Shown one piece after another: positions 30,449 to 38,699 of a stretch of 42,356 nt of DNA. The stretch is taken from contig CAJFKV010000015.1 in assembly GCA_904387055.1 (NCBI GenBank), positions 1 to 42,356 on the forward strand, read 5' to 3'. Every line of letters begins with the position of its first letter. The first letter of the stretch is position 1. The position numbers were made by a program, and so were the translations under genes. Source of the stretch: Candidatus Heteroruminococcus faecigallinarum (GTDB lineage Bacteria > Bacillota > Clostridia > Oscillospirales > Ruminococcaceae). The notes under the pieces were generated by a model. The model saw only the letters and a list, made by a program, of their open reading frames with translations. It was not told the DNA's origin and did not search any database.

Positions 30449-32734
30449 GTGAAAGAGCATCTGACCGAAACCCTCACCGGCACGGTGGAGGATATTGTCT
30501 TCCGCAACGAGGAGACCGGCTTCACCGTCCTGGATTTGGCGGTGAACGACGAGCTGGTCACCGTGGTGGGGGAAGCCCTGGACATCCAGGCGGGGGAAGA
30601 GCTGACCGTCACCGGCTATTATACCGCCCACGCCACCTATGGCACCCAGTTCAAAGGGGAACTCTTTGAACGGCGGCTGCCTGCCACTGCCAACGCCATC
30701 GGCAGGTACCTGGCCTCCCGGGCCATCAAGGGGGTAGGGCCCGCCCTGGCCCGGCGGATGGTGGACCGGTTTGGGGACAAGACCCTGGAGGTCATCGAGA
30801 AAAAACCCCAGCTTCTCACCGCCGTCCACGGCATCAGCCCCCGAAAGGCGGAGCAGATCCACGAGGAATACCAGCGTCTCTTCGGCATCCGGACGGTGAT
30901 GCTCTTTTTAAGCTCCCTGGGGCTGGACCCTGCCTCCGGCATCCGGGTATGGAAGCTGTGGGGCAACCTGGCGCCCGACACCATCCGGGACAATCCCTAC
31001 TGCCTCTGCCACAAGATGGTGGACGTCCCCTTTGAAAAGGCGGACGAAATCGCCGCCCAGCTGGGGGTGGAGCCCCAGGCGCCGGTGCGGGTGCGGGCGG
31101 GGCTCCAGTACGTTCTTCGCACCAACAGCCAAAGCGGCCACACCTGCCTCCCCCAAGACCGCCTCTGCCCCATCACCGCCGCCTACCTGGAACAGCCGGT
31201 GGAGCTGGTGGAGGAGATCCTGGAAGAAGAGCTGGAGGACCGGTCCCTCTACCGCCTTTCCACCGACCGGGGGAACTTCATCTATCTGCCCGGCTTTTTT
31301 GACGCCGAGCAGGCCATTGCCGCCCGGGCGCTCCTCATGGTGCAGAGCGACTGCCCCCAGCCCCGGGACTACGGCCCGGCCATCCGGCTGCTGGAGGAGG
31401 AGCAGGGGATCCAGTATGCCTCCCTCCAGCGTCGGGCCATCCAGCTGGCCATGAACAGCCATCTGTTCATCCTCACCGGCGGCCCCGGCACCGGCAAAAC
31501 CACCACCCTCAACGGCATCCTGGCCCTATTGGAGCAGGAGGGTCTGCGAGTTTCCCTGGCCGCCCCCACCGGCCGCGCCGCCAAGCGGATGACCGAGGTA
31601 ACCGGCCGGGAGGCCAAAACCATCCACCGGCTGCTGGAGGTGGACCCCCAAAGCGTCCTGCTTACCTTTAAGCGGAACGAGAAGAACCTGCTCCCCTGTG
31701 ACGCTGTCATTGTGGACGAGATGTCCATGGTGGACACCCTCCTGATGGACGCCCTGCTGCGGGCGGTGAAGATGACCTGCAAGGTCATTCTGGTGGGCGA
31801 CCCGGACCAGCTGCCCTCGGTGGGAGCGGGAAATCTGCTGGGGGATCTGATCGCCAGCGGCATTGTGCCCACCATCCACCTGGACCAGGTGTTCCGACAG
31901 GCGGCCCAAAGCCTGATCGTCACCAACGCCCACGCCATCGTCCGGGGGGAGCTACCGGTGCTGGACCGGCGGGACAGCGACTTCTTCTTCCTGGGACGGG
32001 GGGAGCAATCGGGCGCCGCCACGGTGGTGGAGCTGTGCCAAACCCGCCTCCCCCGTTCCTATGGGTACTCCCCCCTGTGGGACATCCAGGTCATCGTCCC
32101 CGGGCGGAAAGGAGTCCTGGGTACCGAGCATCTGAACCAGCAGCTCCAGGCGGCCCTCAACCCTCCCGCCGCCCAGAAGGTGGAGGTAAAGGACGGCCCC
32201 CGCCTCTTCCGGGAGGGGGACAAGGTGATGCAGATCAAGAACAACTACGACATTGTCTGGAAGAGCAGCGATGGGGAGGGCACCGGCATCTTCAACGGGG
32301 ACATCGGGGTCATCCAGATGATCGACCGCCCTTCCAAGACGATGGTCGTCCAGTACGACGACCGGCGGGCCACCTACACCCTGGAGATGCTGGACCAGCT
32401 GGAGCACGCCTATGCCATCACCGTCCACAAGAGCCAGGGAAGCGAATTTGAGGCGGTCGTGATGCCCCTGGCCGGCCATCATCCCCGTCTCCACTACCGC
32501 AACCTCCTCTACACTGGCGTGACCCGCGCCCGGAAGCTGCTGGTCATGCTGGGACAGCCGGCCACCGTGGCGGCCATGGTGGCCAACAACCGGCGCACCC
32601 GCCGGTACACCCAGCTGGTCTGGCTGCTGACCCACCCCCAGGCGGGGGAAACGGTCTTTCTCCAGGGGGAAGAGCCTTCCCTGCCTCCGCCTTCCGCCGT
32701 TCCCCTTCCCGCCTTTGACGGGGAGGACCAATAA
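30449..32734 (+). CDS. recD2: ATP-dependent RecD2 helicase
   Basis: A 761-residue SF1 helicase of the RecD2 (RecBC-independent) type, 5'-3' polarity in characterised members, used in replication-fork and mismatch repair. The N-terminal OB-like and helix-hairpin-helix region (1-~180, including VGPALARRMVDRFG) is the RecD2 hallmark. Walker A GGPGTGKTTTL is near residue 344; Walker B VDEMSMVD, GDPDQLPSVG, and ITVHKSQGSEF with TGVTRARKLL near the C-terminus complete the motifs. Starts with GTG at 30449, nine bases after AAAGGAGG. comF follows 21 bases later. Confidence 0.96.
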   Translation: MKEHLTETLTGTVEDIVFRNEETGFTVLDLAVNDELVTVVGEALDIQAGEELTVTGYYTAHATYGTQFKGELFERRLPATANAIGRYLASRAIKGVGPALARRMVDRFGDKTLEVIEKKPQLLTAVHGISPRKAEQIHEEYQRLFGIRTVMLFLSSLGLDPASGIRVWKLWGNLAPDTIRDNPYCLCHKMVDVPFEKADEIAAQLGVEPQAPVRVRAGLQYVLRTNSQSGHTCLPQDRLCPITAAYLEQPVELVEEILEEELEDRSLYRLSTDRGNFIYLPGFFDAEQAIAARALLMVQSDCPQPRDYGPAIRLLEEEQGIQYASLQRRAIQLAMNSHLFILTGGPGTGKTTTLNGILALLEQEGLRVSLAAPTGRAAKRMTEVTGREAKTIHRLLEVDPQSVLLTFKRNEKNLLPCDAVIVDEMSMVDTLLMDALLRAVKMTCKVILVGDPDQLPSVGAGNLLGDLIASGIVPTIHLDQVFRQAAQSLIVTNAHAIVRGELPVLDRRDSDFFFLGRGEQSGAATVVELCQTRLPRSYGYSPLWDIQVIVPGRKGVLGTEHLNQQLQAALNPPAAQKVEVKDGPRLFREGDKVMQIKNNYDIVWKSSDGEGTGIFNGDIGVIQMIDRPSKTMVVQYDDRRATYTLEMLDQLEHAYAITVHKSQGSEFEAVVMPLAGHHPRLHYRNLLYTGVTRARKLLVMLGQPATVAAMVANNRRTRRYTQLVWLLTHPQAGETVFLQGEEPSLPPPSAVPLPAFDGEDQ

Positions 32735-32755
32735 ACACGAAAGGGGGCTTTCACC

Positions 32756-33418
32756 GTGCTTGACGCGCTGCTGCGGCTCCTGTTTCCCGACCGATGCCTC
32801 TTCTGCGGAAAGGTCTGTCCCCAGGGCGCCCCGGCCTGCGCCCGCTGCCTGGAGAAGCTGGAGCGGCGGGAAGAAGGTACCCTCTCCACGGCCCTCCTGT
32901 CCCCGGTCACCTGGGCGGACGCCCCCTTTGCCTATACCGGCCTCATCCGCCAGGGAATCCATCGGTTCAAGTTTTCCAAGCGGCGGGACGCCGCCCCCTT
33001 CTTTGCCCGGGCCATGGCCGACCGGGTTTCCCAGGCGTTCCCCACCGCCCTTCCCTTCGACCTGGTCACCTGGGTCCCCTCCTCCTCCCAGCGGATGAAG
33101 AAGCGGGGCTTCAACCCGGCCCAGCTGCTGGGGGAGGAGGTCGCGGCGCGCCTGGGGCTGGAGGGAAACGGGGAGCTGCTCTTCCACCGGGAGCTGCAGA
33201 CCCAGCACACCCTGGGCAGGCGGCAGCGGGCTCAGAACGCCCAGCGTTCCTTTGCTCCCGGGAGGGAGATCGGCCAGGCGGCCGGGCGGCGGATCCTCCT
33301 GGTGGACGACGTGATTACCACCGGCAGTACCCTCCGGGCCTGCGCTCAGCTGCTGGCCGAGGGAGGCACCCTCTCCCTGGCTGCCCTGGCGGCAGCCGCC
33401 GTCCCCGACCGGCGGTAA
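32756..33418 (+). CDS. comF: ComF family phosphoribosyltransferase-like protein
   Basis: A 220-residue ComF-family protein. An N-terminal zinc finger uses C14, C17 and C28, C31 (CLFCG, CARC), and the C-terminal phosphoribosyltransferase fold carries an intact PRPP motif ILLVDDVITTGSTL. ComF is needed for DNA uptake in transformable Firmicutes, where it works with the ComFA helicase; many non-competent species keep it. A GTG start at 32756 follows AAAGGGGG. It is downstream of recD2 in the same transcript, a DNA-processing context. ComFA is not in the window. Confidence 0.93.
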   Translation: MLDALLRLLFPDRCLFCGKVCPQGAPACARCLEKLERREEGTLSTALLSPVTWADAPFAYTGLIRQGIHRFKFSKRRDAAPFFARAMADRVSQAFPTALPFDLVTWVPSSSQRMKKRGFNPAQLLGEEVAARLGLEGNGELLFHRELQTQHTLGRRQRAQNAQRSFAPGREIGQAAGRRILLVDDVITTGSTLRACAQLLAEGGTLSLAALAAAAVPDRR

Positions 33419-33431
33419 TTCACGCCAGTTG

Positions 33432-33460
33432 TTGAAATCCCCCTTTTTTTCGTTTATAAT
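33432..33460 (+). promoter_or_regulatory. mreB promoter
   Basis: TTGAAA (33432-33437), 17 bases, perfect TATAAT (33455-33460). It leaves an 80-base leader. Confidence 0.85.
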
Positions 33461-33546
33461 AAACGGGAAACCTGCTATTTTGTCATTTCGCCCCTGCCCC
33501 TTTCCAGGAGGGGATCCCCCGGCGGCGAAGAGAAGGGAGCCACGCT

Positions 33547-34563
33547 ATGAAAAACGACATTGGAATCGATCTGGGGACGGCCACAACCATCATCCATGTG
33601 TACGGCAAAGGGATCGTCCTGCGGGAGCCGTCGGTGGTGGCGGTGGATACCCGTACCGGCAAGCTGCTCAGCGTGGGCTCCGAGGCCTACAAAATGCTGG
33701 GGCGCACCCCCGACCGGATCCGGGCACTCAAGCCCCTGGCGGACGGGGTGATCTCCGACTATGACCTTACCGGCCAGATGATCAAATATTACCTGAAGAA
33801 GGTCTGCGGCAACAGCTTCTTCAAGCCCCGGGTCTGCGTCTGCGTCCCCTCCGGTGTCACCGAGGTGGAGTCCCGGGCGGTAATCGACACCGCCATCGAC
33901 GCCGGCGCCCGGAAGGTTTACCTGATCGAGGAGCCGGTGGCCGCCGCCCTGGGCGCCGGGGTGGATATCACCCGTTCCCGGGGCAACATCATCCTGGACA
34001 TCGGCGGCGGCACCAGCGACATCGCCGTCCTCTCCCTCAGCGGCATTGTCTGCAAAACCTCGGTCAAGGTGGCCGGCAACCGGTTTACCGAGGCCATCAT
34101 CCGCTATGTGCGGGATACCTACAACATTCTGCTGGGGGACACCACCGCCGAGCGGGCCAAGATTGAGATCGGCACCGTATGGGACGATCCCGACGAGGCA
34201 CCCATCACCTACGATGTCAAGGGCCGCAGCCTCTCCACCGGTCTGCCGGAAAAGCTCACCATTACCGACAAAGAGCTGATCCCCTGCCTGCTGGCCGAGG
34301 CAACCCTCATCACCGATGCCCTCCACTCGGTCATCGAGCGGACCCCTCCCGAGCTGGTGGCGGATCTCCAGTCGGCAGGCGTCATCCTGACCGGCGGCGG
34401 CTCCATGCTGCGGGGGCTGGACCGGCTGATCGAGAAATGCACCCTTCTCCACGCGGTTCACGCCGATGACCCCATCGAATGCGTGGCCATCGGGGTGGGC
34501 AAGTCCTTTGACTATCTGGACCGCCTTCTGGACGGCTTTATTACCTACACCAGCTTCAAATAA
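33547..34563 (+). CDS. mreB: MreB/Mbl rod-shape actin homologue
   Basis: A 338-residue actin-fold protein. Phosphate loops IGIDLGTATTIIHV (5-18) and LDIGGGTSDIAVL (~150), connecting segment YLIEEPVAAALGAG, and adenosine loop LTGGGSMLRGLDRL (~280) are all intact. It polymerises along the membrane and steers elongasome peptidoglycan synthesis. mreC/mreD do not follow, which is more usual for an Mbl- or MreBH-type paralogue, so the exact paralogue is uncertain. Own promoter and terminator. Confidence 0.93.
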   Translation: MKNDIGIDLGTATTIIHVYGKGIVLREPSVVAVDTRTGKLLSVGSEAYKMLGRTPDRIRALKPLADGVISDYDLTGQMIKYYLKKVCGNSFFKPRVCVCVPSGVTEVESRAVIDTAIDAGARKVYLIEEPVAAALGAGVDITRSRGNIILDIGGGTSDIAVLSLSGIVCKTSVKVAGNRFTEAIIRYVRDTYNILLGDTTAERAKIEIGTVWDDPDEAPITYDVKGRSLSTGLPEKLTITDKELIPCLLAEATLITDALHSVIERTPPELVADLQSAGVILTGGGSMLRGLDRLIEKCTLLHAVHADDPIECVAIGVGKSFDYLDRLLDGFITYTSFK

Positions 34564-34577
34564 CACGACGACAGCAG

Positions 34578-34612
34578 AAGGGGCCCCATCCACCGGGATG
34601 GGGCCCCTTTTT
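34578..34612 (+). terminator. mreB terminator
   Basis: Arms 34578-34591 and 34596-34609 (14 bp) with loop ACCG and TTTTT at 34608-34612. Confidence 0.9.
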
Positions 34613-34628
34613 ACCTTACAAGCGGGCG

Positions 34629-34961
34629 TTATCTTCCCGCGTGAACCGTCTCCTCCAGGCGGGAAGCAGGCAAAAACCGGCAGTCCAGCTCCTGGCACAG
34701 CGTCTGGCAGAGGAGCTCCTCCCGGGAGGTGAGGGAACGCCCGGTAAACAGAACCTGGGTATCCGCCAGGTCCTCCCCCCACAAAACGGCGCTGCGCACC
34801 CGCCGCAGCTGCCGCTCCAGCTCCCCTTCCCCCTCTTCCAGCGGCACCACCAGATAGCATCCCCGCAGAGGATGCCGCCCCCACAGCCCCTTAAACAGCC
34901 AAGCACCCACCTGGGCAAGGCCAAGAGCCGTCAAGATTCCTACCATCGTCCCCAGCACCAT
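34629..34961 (-). CDS. Hypothetical protein with N-terminal membrane helix
   Basis: A 110-residue protein that I do not recognise. Residues 4-26 (GTMVGILTALGLAQVGAWLF) form one hydrophobic helix, followed by a cytoplasmic-looking domain with LRGCYLVVPLEEGEGELERQL and three cysteines toward the end. The start at 34961 has only a modest GGAAA-type site; the frame is open farther back but passes through a terminator, so an upstream start is unlikely. It sits convergent to mreB and downstream of another hypothetical gene. Confidence 0.6.
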   Translation of the reverse strand: MVLGTMVGILTALGLAQVGAWLFKGLWGRHPLRGCYLVVPLEEGEGELERQLRRVRSAVLWGEDLADTQVLFTGRSLTSREELLCQTLCQELDCRFLPASRLEETVHAGR

Positions 34962-35034
34962 TGTTTCCAACTCTTTCCACGCCCCTTTCTGGCCTATTCT
35001 ATGCTTCCTGTGGAGAAAGGGGTTCCGCCGGGGA

Positions 35035-35069
35035 GAAAAAACAAAGGCAGGGAACAATCTCCCTGCCTT
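35035..35069 (-). terminator. Terminator after the secreted hypothetical gene
   Basis: Minus strand AAGGCAGGGA (35060-35069 complement) pairs with TCCCTGCCTT (35044-35053 complement), then TGTTTTTT. It lies 40 bases after the stop at 35108. Confidence 0.85.
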
Positions 35070-35107
35070 CGGCTGTTTTCTCAACAAAAAGAGGCTTCCC
35101 TTTGCAT

Positions 35108-35734
35108 TTAGGGGAAAAACTCGGTCTGCCGGCACAGGTCCAGACAATCCAGATGGTACTGGTTGTACAGGCTCTGGCCGATGTAGCAGTATTCTTCCCG
35201 GCCCCGCTGGCCGCACAGCTCGGCAAATACCTCCCCGGGGGTGTCCTGGTTCCGGTTCCGCCGGCCACGGTCGGCCAGGATGTACAGGGAAAAGGCCGCC
35301 GAATCGCTGATGGTGGCATAATCGCCCGGGGCAATCTCCTGTACCGTCTGGTAAAAGCTGCTGAGAGCCGCCTGGGCCAGGATGGAGTCGGGGGCGGACT
35401 CTTCAATCACCTTGTTCACCACGAAGGCAAAGAGCACCTTCTTCTGGGCCAGCACGGCCGGATCTCCCGACGCGCTCTCCAGCGCCTTCATCTGGTGGGC
35501 AAAGGCCTCCCCCAGCTCCTTGGCCCGCTGGATGTTGCCGTTCTCCCGGTGGCGGATAAATCTCCCCGCCGCCTCGTCGCTTTCCCGCCGGCAGTCAAAA
35601 GCCGGCAGCGCGTCGGAGGCAATCTTCATATCCTCGTCGCCGCCCCCCGCGCAGAAACAAAGCCGCCGCTCCTTTGGAACCGCAGCCGCTCCCGCCAGGG
35701 AAAGCATCGCCAGTAAAGCCAATATCCCGTTCAT
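35108..35734 (-). CDS. Hypothetical secreted protein
   Basis: A 208-residue protein I do not recognise. Residues 1-19 (MNGILALLAMLSLAGAAAV) look like a signal peptide with possible cleavage after AAA. The mature part contains a helical central region (FAHQMKALESASGDPAVLAQ, AQAALSSFYQTVQEIAPGDY) and six cysteines, several clustered at the C-terminus (CYIGQSLYNQYHLDCLDLC). AAGGAGG lies eight bases before the ATG. A 26-residue membrane peptide is encoded 34 bases upstream on the same strand. Likely exported; function unknown. Confidence 0.75.
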   Translation of the reverse strand: MNGILALLAMLSLAGAAAVPKERRLCFCAGGGDEDMKIASDALPAFDCRRESDEAAGRFIRHRENGNIQRAKELGEAFAHQMKALESASGDPAVLAQKKVLFAFVVNKVIEESAPDSILAQAALSSFYQTVQEIAPGDYATISDSAAFSLYILADRGRRNRNQDTPGEVFAELCGQRGREEYCYIGQSLYNQYHLDCLDLCRQTEFFP

Positions 35735-35768
35735 TTATTACGCCTCCTTCGGGGGTGCCCCGGCTGGG

Positions 35769-35849
35769 TCACCTGCGGCTGTGGTACCAGGTGGAAACTC
35801 CCAGCGCCACCAAGAACAGAATGCCGTACAGCATCCACTGCTGTGTCAT
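35769..35849 (-). CDS. 26-residue single-pass membrane peptide
   Basis: A very short ORF, MTQQWMLYGILFLVALGVST followed by WYHSRR. It has a hydrophobic core of about 14 residues with a basic C-terminal end, as in small membrane regulators such as KdpF- or CydX-type peptides. AAGGGGGT lies eight bases before the ATG. Its stop is 34 bases before the start of the secreted hypothetical protein, so the two may be one transcript. No similarity to a named family can be claimed. Confidence 0.55.
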   Translation of the reverse strand: MTQQWMLYGILFLVALGVSTWYHSRR

Positions 35850-35913
35850 CTCGCCCTACCCCCTTGCCGGCGGGCCGAAAACAGTCCCGTCGCATCTGGC
35901 TGTTTCTTCTATT

Positions 35914-36180
35914 TTACGCCTTTTTCCCCGTTTCTTCAAGGGCTTTTTCCAGCGCCCTGGCAAACTGGTCCGGACAGGAAGTGGGCCGGAAGCCGCAGTG
36001 CACCCCCCGCAGCAGATGGATCAGCTCGTCGGCCGGGCGGCCGTTGGCCAGGAGGGCCACCCCCTGGGTGTTGCCGCTGCATCCCCGATGGAAGGTTACG
36101 TTGCGGACCACCCGCTCTTCGTCCATGTCAAACTCCACGCCCACGGCGCAGGTCCCTCGAAAATTTGCCTGATAATGCAT
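35914..36180 (-). CDS. TSCPD domain protein (TIGR03905-like)
   Basis: An 88-residue protein ending in the diagnostic TSCPDQFARALEKAL segment; NVTFHRGCSGNTQGVALLANGRPADELI and GVHCGFRPTSC place it in the small free-standing TSCPD family, similar to the C-terminal module of some ribonucleotide reductases. Three conserved cysteines suggest metal binding. Role unknown. A weak AAAGGA site lies 13 bases upstream. It lies 51 bases after the PHP-domain gene on the same strand. Confidence 0.88.
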   Translation of the reverse strand: MHYQANFRGTCAVGVEFDMDEERVVRNVTFHRGCSGNTQGVALLANGRPADELIHLLRGVHCGFRPTSCPDQFARALEKALEETGKKA

Positions 36181-36231
36181 GGTGGTTGGTTCGTCCTTTC
36201 TTCAAAAAAGAATCGCCGGCAACGGGGCCGG

Positions 36232-37068
36232 CTACTGCCCATGGCGGGGCCGCTGGAACAGCAGCTCCAGCTGGCCGGGCGGCGTCAGGAAGCTGCCCAG
36301 GGGATAGGGGTCCAGACTGTTTGCCCCGCGGAAATCGGTCCCGCCGGTTTTGATGAGGCTGTACCGGTCCGCAATCCCCTCCAGCACCTGCTCCGCCTCC
36401 GGGGAAATATGGGGAGCGCGGATCTCCACCCCGTCCAGCTCCCCTTTCTCCGCCAGCTCCTCCAAAAGATCCAGCGACCGGTACTTCATGGGATTGGCCA
36501 TCACGGCGAACCCGCCGGCGGTGTGGATGGCGCCGATGACCTTGCGGGCATCCATCCGCTGGGCCGCCACAAAGCAGCTGCCTTCCTCCGGGTCGAAGAG
36601 CCGGCGGTACAGGTCCCCTCTCAGCTGGTCGGTATACCCCAGATCCATCAGGGTCCACATGATGTGCTCCGGCATGAGCACCCGCCCGCCGGACAGCAGC
36701 CGTCCCACATGCTCCGCGGTAATGGGATAGCTGACCATCACCTTCTTGAGCATCTCGTGGCCCGCCTGGTTGCGCACCGACTGGAGACGGTTGCAGATGC
36801 CCAGCAGCCGGTCCGGCTTGAGGGGCAGATAACAGAGGATATCCACCGGCCGCTCCCGCTGCGGGTCCCAGGCCGAAAACTCCGCCCCGCCAATGATCTG
36901 CAGCCCGTACCGGCTTCCCAGGACCTCCGCCCGGGTAACACCGGAGAGGGTGTCCCGGTCCACCAGGCCGATAAAATCCAGGCCGCCCCGCCGGGCATAA
37001 AAGATCAGATCTTCAATGGTGTTGCTCCCGTCGGAAAGACGGGTGTGACAATGCAGGTCCCCCAGCAT
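36232..37068 (-). CDS. PHP-domain metal-dependent phosphoesterase
   Basis: A 278-residue PHP-family protein. HCHTRLSDGS (6-15) gives H6, H8 and D13; E near residue 62 in GAEFSAWD, H near 145 in MPEHIMW, NPMKYRS and GTDFRG near the C-terminus supply the rest of the metal site. Closest relatives are stand-alone PHP phosphoesterases (nucleotide 3'-phosphatase/RNase AM-like), not the PHP of DNA polymerase III. Start at 37068 has GGGAGG seven bases upstream. It lies behind a long leader with marked secondary structure. Confidence 0.88.
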   Translation of the reverse strand: MLGDLHCHTRLSDGSNTIEDLIFYARRGGLDFIGLVDRDTLSGVTRAEVLGSRYGLQIIGGAEFSAWDPQRERPVDILCYLPLKPDRLLGICNRLQSVRNQAGHEMLKKVMVSYPITAEHVGRLLSGGRVLMPEHIMWTLMDLGYTDQLRGDLYRRLFDPEEGSCFVAAQRMDARKVIGAIHTAGGFAVMANPMKYRSLDLLEELAEKGELDGVEIRAPHISPEAEQVLEGIADRYSLIKTGGTDFRGANSLDPYPLGSFLTPPGQLELLFQRPRHGQ

Positions 37069-37338
37069 CCAGTCACCTCCCTGTTCGGTATCGGCGCTCC
37101 TCCTCTCCCCGTCCTCCGCCCTGCCGGGGACGGAGGGAAAGCCCTTCTGTTTCCTCCCGCCCTTCTCACCGGCTCGGGAGGAAAGGGGCAGCCCGGCTGT
37201 GGATCCGGCGCCTGCTCGTGGGTTCCCGGAGGCGGCCGCCCCGCAATGGGCGGCACAGAGGAGCATGGGAACCCACCCGCCTCTTCCCGCGGCAGGCGTC
37301 TGCCCTGCGGCCGGCGCCCTGCGGCCGGCTCCGGGACT
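37069..37338 (-). other. Structured leader of the PHP gene with tandem repeat
   Basis: This 270-base gene-free stretch reads GTGGGTTCCC (37218-37227) and its exact complement (37267-37276), enclosing GCCGCCC (37235-37241) and GGGCGGC (37248-37254), with unpaired strands of 7 and 12 bases between the stems. An outer GCCTGC/GCAGGC pairing can extend it. Upstream is an exact tandem repeat of GCCCTGCGGCCGGC (37302-37315 and 37316-37329). It begins at the promoter at 37339-37347. A structured RNA is possible; no known class is recognised. Confidence 0.45.
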
Positions 37339-37347
37339 ATTATACCA
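37339..37347 (-). promoter_or_regulatory. PHP-gene promoter (extended -10)
   Basis: Minus strand TGGTATAAT, a consensus extended -10, gives a leader of about 260 bases. No clear -35. Confidence 0.6.
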
Positions 37348-37449
37348 TCCTCCCCCGCCCTCCCGCAACCATCCCAAGAGGGGAAAGTGTTTCCTTGGCA
37401 ATTTTCCCGCCAAGTCTTCCTTCCCCCGCTGTCCACACCGGCCCAAATG

Positions 37450-37458
37450 TGGTATAAT
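37450..37458 (+). promoter_or_regulatory. dnaD-dnaC promoter (extended -10)
   Basis: TGGTATAAT on the plus strand, about 200 bases before dnaD and divergent from the PHP-gene promoter. The -35 region (TGTCCA with 17 bases) is weak. The leader has a GCGGGC/GCCCGC hairpin near its start and an 18-codon ORF (37602-37658) that ends by overlapping the dnaD ATG but lacks a good ribosome binding site. Confidence 0.6.
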
Positions 37459-37655
37459 AATCGAAAAGCCGCCGCAGAGCGCCGGTCCGCGGGCAGGAGG
37501 CCCGCAGGGGAACGCCTTTCCATTTCCCCTTTACTTTTCTTTTATCCGCAACCCGCGCCGTCCCTTCAACGAGCCTGTACCGCCTTGGAGCCGCGGCAGA
37601 ACATGACAAAGACGCCCCTTTTCCGGGGCTATCCCACGAGGAAAGAGGACTGTCC

Positions 37656-38681
37656 ATGAGCATCACCGTCAGCGCCAGCCTGCGGGGAGGGGTATTTGCC
37701 GTCCCCAACCAGGTGGTGGATCAACATCTCAAATTCTGCTCCCCCCTCCAGCTCCAGGTGCTGCTGCTGGCCCTGCGCCACAGCGATCAACCGGTGGATC
37801 CGGACCAGCTGGCCGCCTTTCTCCGGAAGGACAAGGGGGATATTGCCGACGCGATCCAGTACTGGGTCCAGGCCGGACTGTTTCTGCCGGAAGAATCCCT
37901 TCCCGCTCCCTCCCGGCCGGCTGCCTCCCCGGACCGTGCCGTCCAGGCCCAGCCTGCGCCTCCCCAGCCGTCGGTACAGCAGCACCAGGCCCCCACCGGC
38001 CAGAAGGTCACCACCCTGCGGCAGCGGCCCCGGCTGGACACCCGGGAGATCAACCGCCTGGCCGAGACCGATAAAACCATCCCCTCCTTGCTGCAGGTGG
38101 CCCAGGAAATCCTGGGCCGGGAGCTGATCCCCGCCGAAAGCGAGACCTTGGTCTACCTCTATCGGTACTGCTGCCTCTCCTCCGAATACATCTGCCTGCT
38201 GCTCCACTACTGCGCCTCCATCGGCAAGGGGAATCTCCGCTATGTGGAAAAGACCGCCGCCGGCTGGATGGACAAGGGGATCGACACGGCGGAGAAGGCC
38301 GCCGCCCATATCGACCACCTTGCCAACCAGGCCAAGGCCCACCGGCTGGTACAGGACGTATTCGGCATCCATGGCCGGGACCTGACCACCAAGGAAAAGG
38401 CCTTCGCCGAAAAATGGGTGGGGGAATTTGCCATGGGGCCCGAGCTGATCCGCCTTGCCTATGAACGGACGGTGGACGCCACCGGCCATCTCAGCTTTTC
38501 CTACACCAACAAAATCCTCTCCGACTGGCACCGCAAGGGCATCCGGACCCCAGCCCAGGCCCTGGAGGAGATGGAGCGGGGTTCCGCCGCCCGCCGGGAG
38601 GAAGCCCAGGAGAGCACCCCCTCCTACGATCTGGACAAGATCAAATGGATGATGACCAACGGCCCGATGGGCAACCAATAA
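37656..38681 (+). CDS. dnaD: DnaD domain replication protein
   Basis: A 341-residue primosome protein. The N-terminal ~85 residues form a winged-helix DnaD domain (MSITVSASLRGGVFAVPNQV and LQLQVLLLALRHS); a proline/glutamine-rich linker follows (~85-125); and the C-terminal DnaD/DnaB domain ends in the diagnostic YTNKILSDWHRKGI with the LDKIKWMM tail. It remodels DNA and helps load the helicase at replication restart in Firmicutes. The helicase-loader gene begins 18 bases after it. Confidence 0.94.
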   Translation: MSITVSASLRGGVFAVPNQVVDQHLKFCSPLQLQVLLLALRHSDQPVDPDQLAAFLRKDKGDIADAIQYWVQAGLFLPEESLPAPSRPAASPDRAVQAQPAPPQPSVQQHQAPTGQKVTTLRQRPRLDTREINRLAETDKTIPSLLQVAQEILGRELIPAESETLVYLYRYCCLSSEYICLLLHYCASIGKGNLRYVEKTAAGWMDKGIDTAEKAAAHIDHLANQAKAHRLVQDVFGIHGRDLTTKEKAFAEKWVGEFAMGPELIRLAYERTVDATGHLSFSYTNKILSDWHRKGIRTPAQALEEMERGSAARREEAQESTPSYDLDKIKWMMTNGPMGNQ

Positions 38682-38699
38682 CCGGGGGAGGAACCGCCA

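Noticed and set aside
29231..30862. N-terminal extension of the giant gene's frame to 30862
   Set aside because: It runs antisense through degV and recD2 and past the operon's own promoter; the start at 29230 has the ribosome binding site.
37205..37335. Hairpin region as 6S RNA, SRP RNA, T-box or ZTP riboswitch
   Set aside because: The conserved sequence blocks of these classes are missing; only the overall shape is suggestive.
37602..37658. 18-codon upstream ORF whose stop overlaps the dnaD ATG
   Set aside because: The ATGA overlap is attractive, but there is no ribosome binding site at a usable distance and the peptide is short, so I do not list it as a gene.
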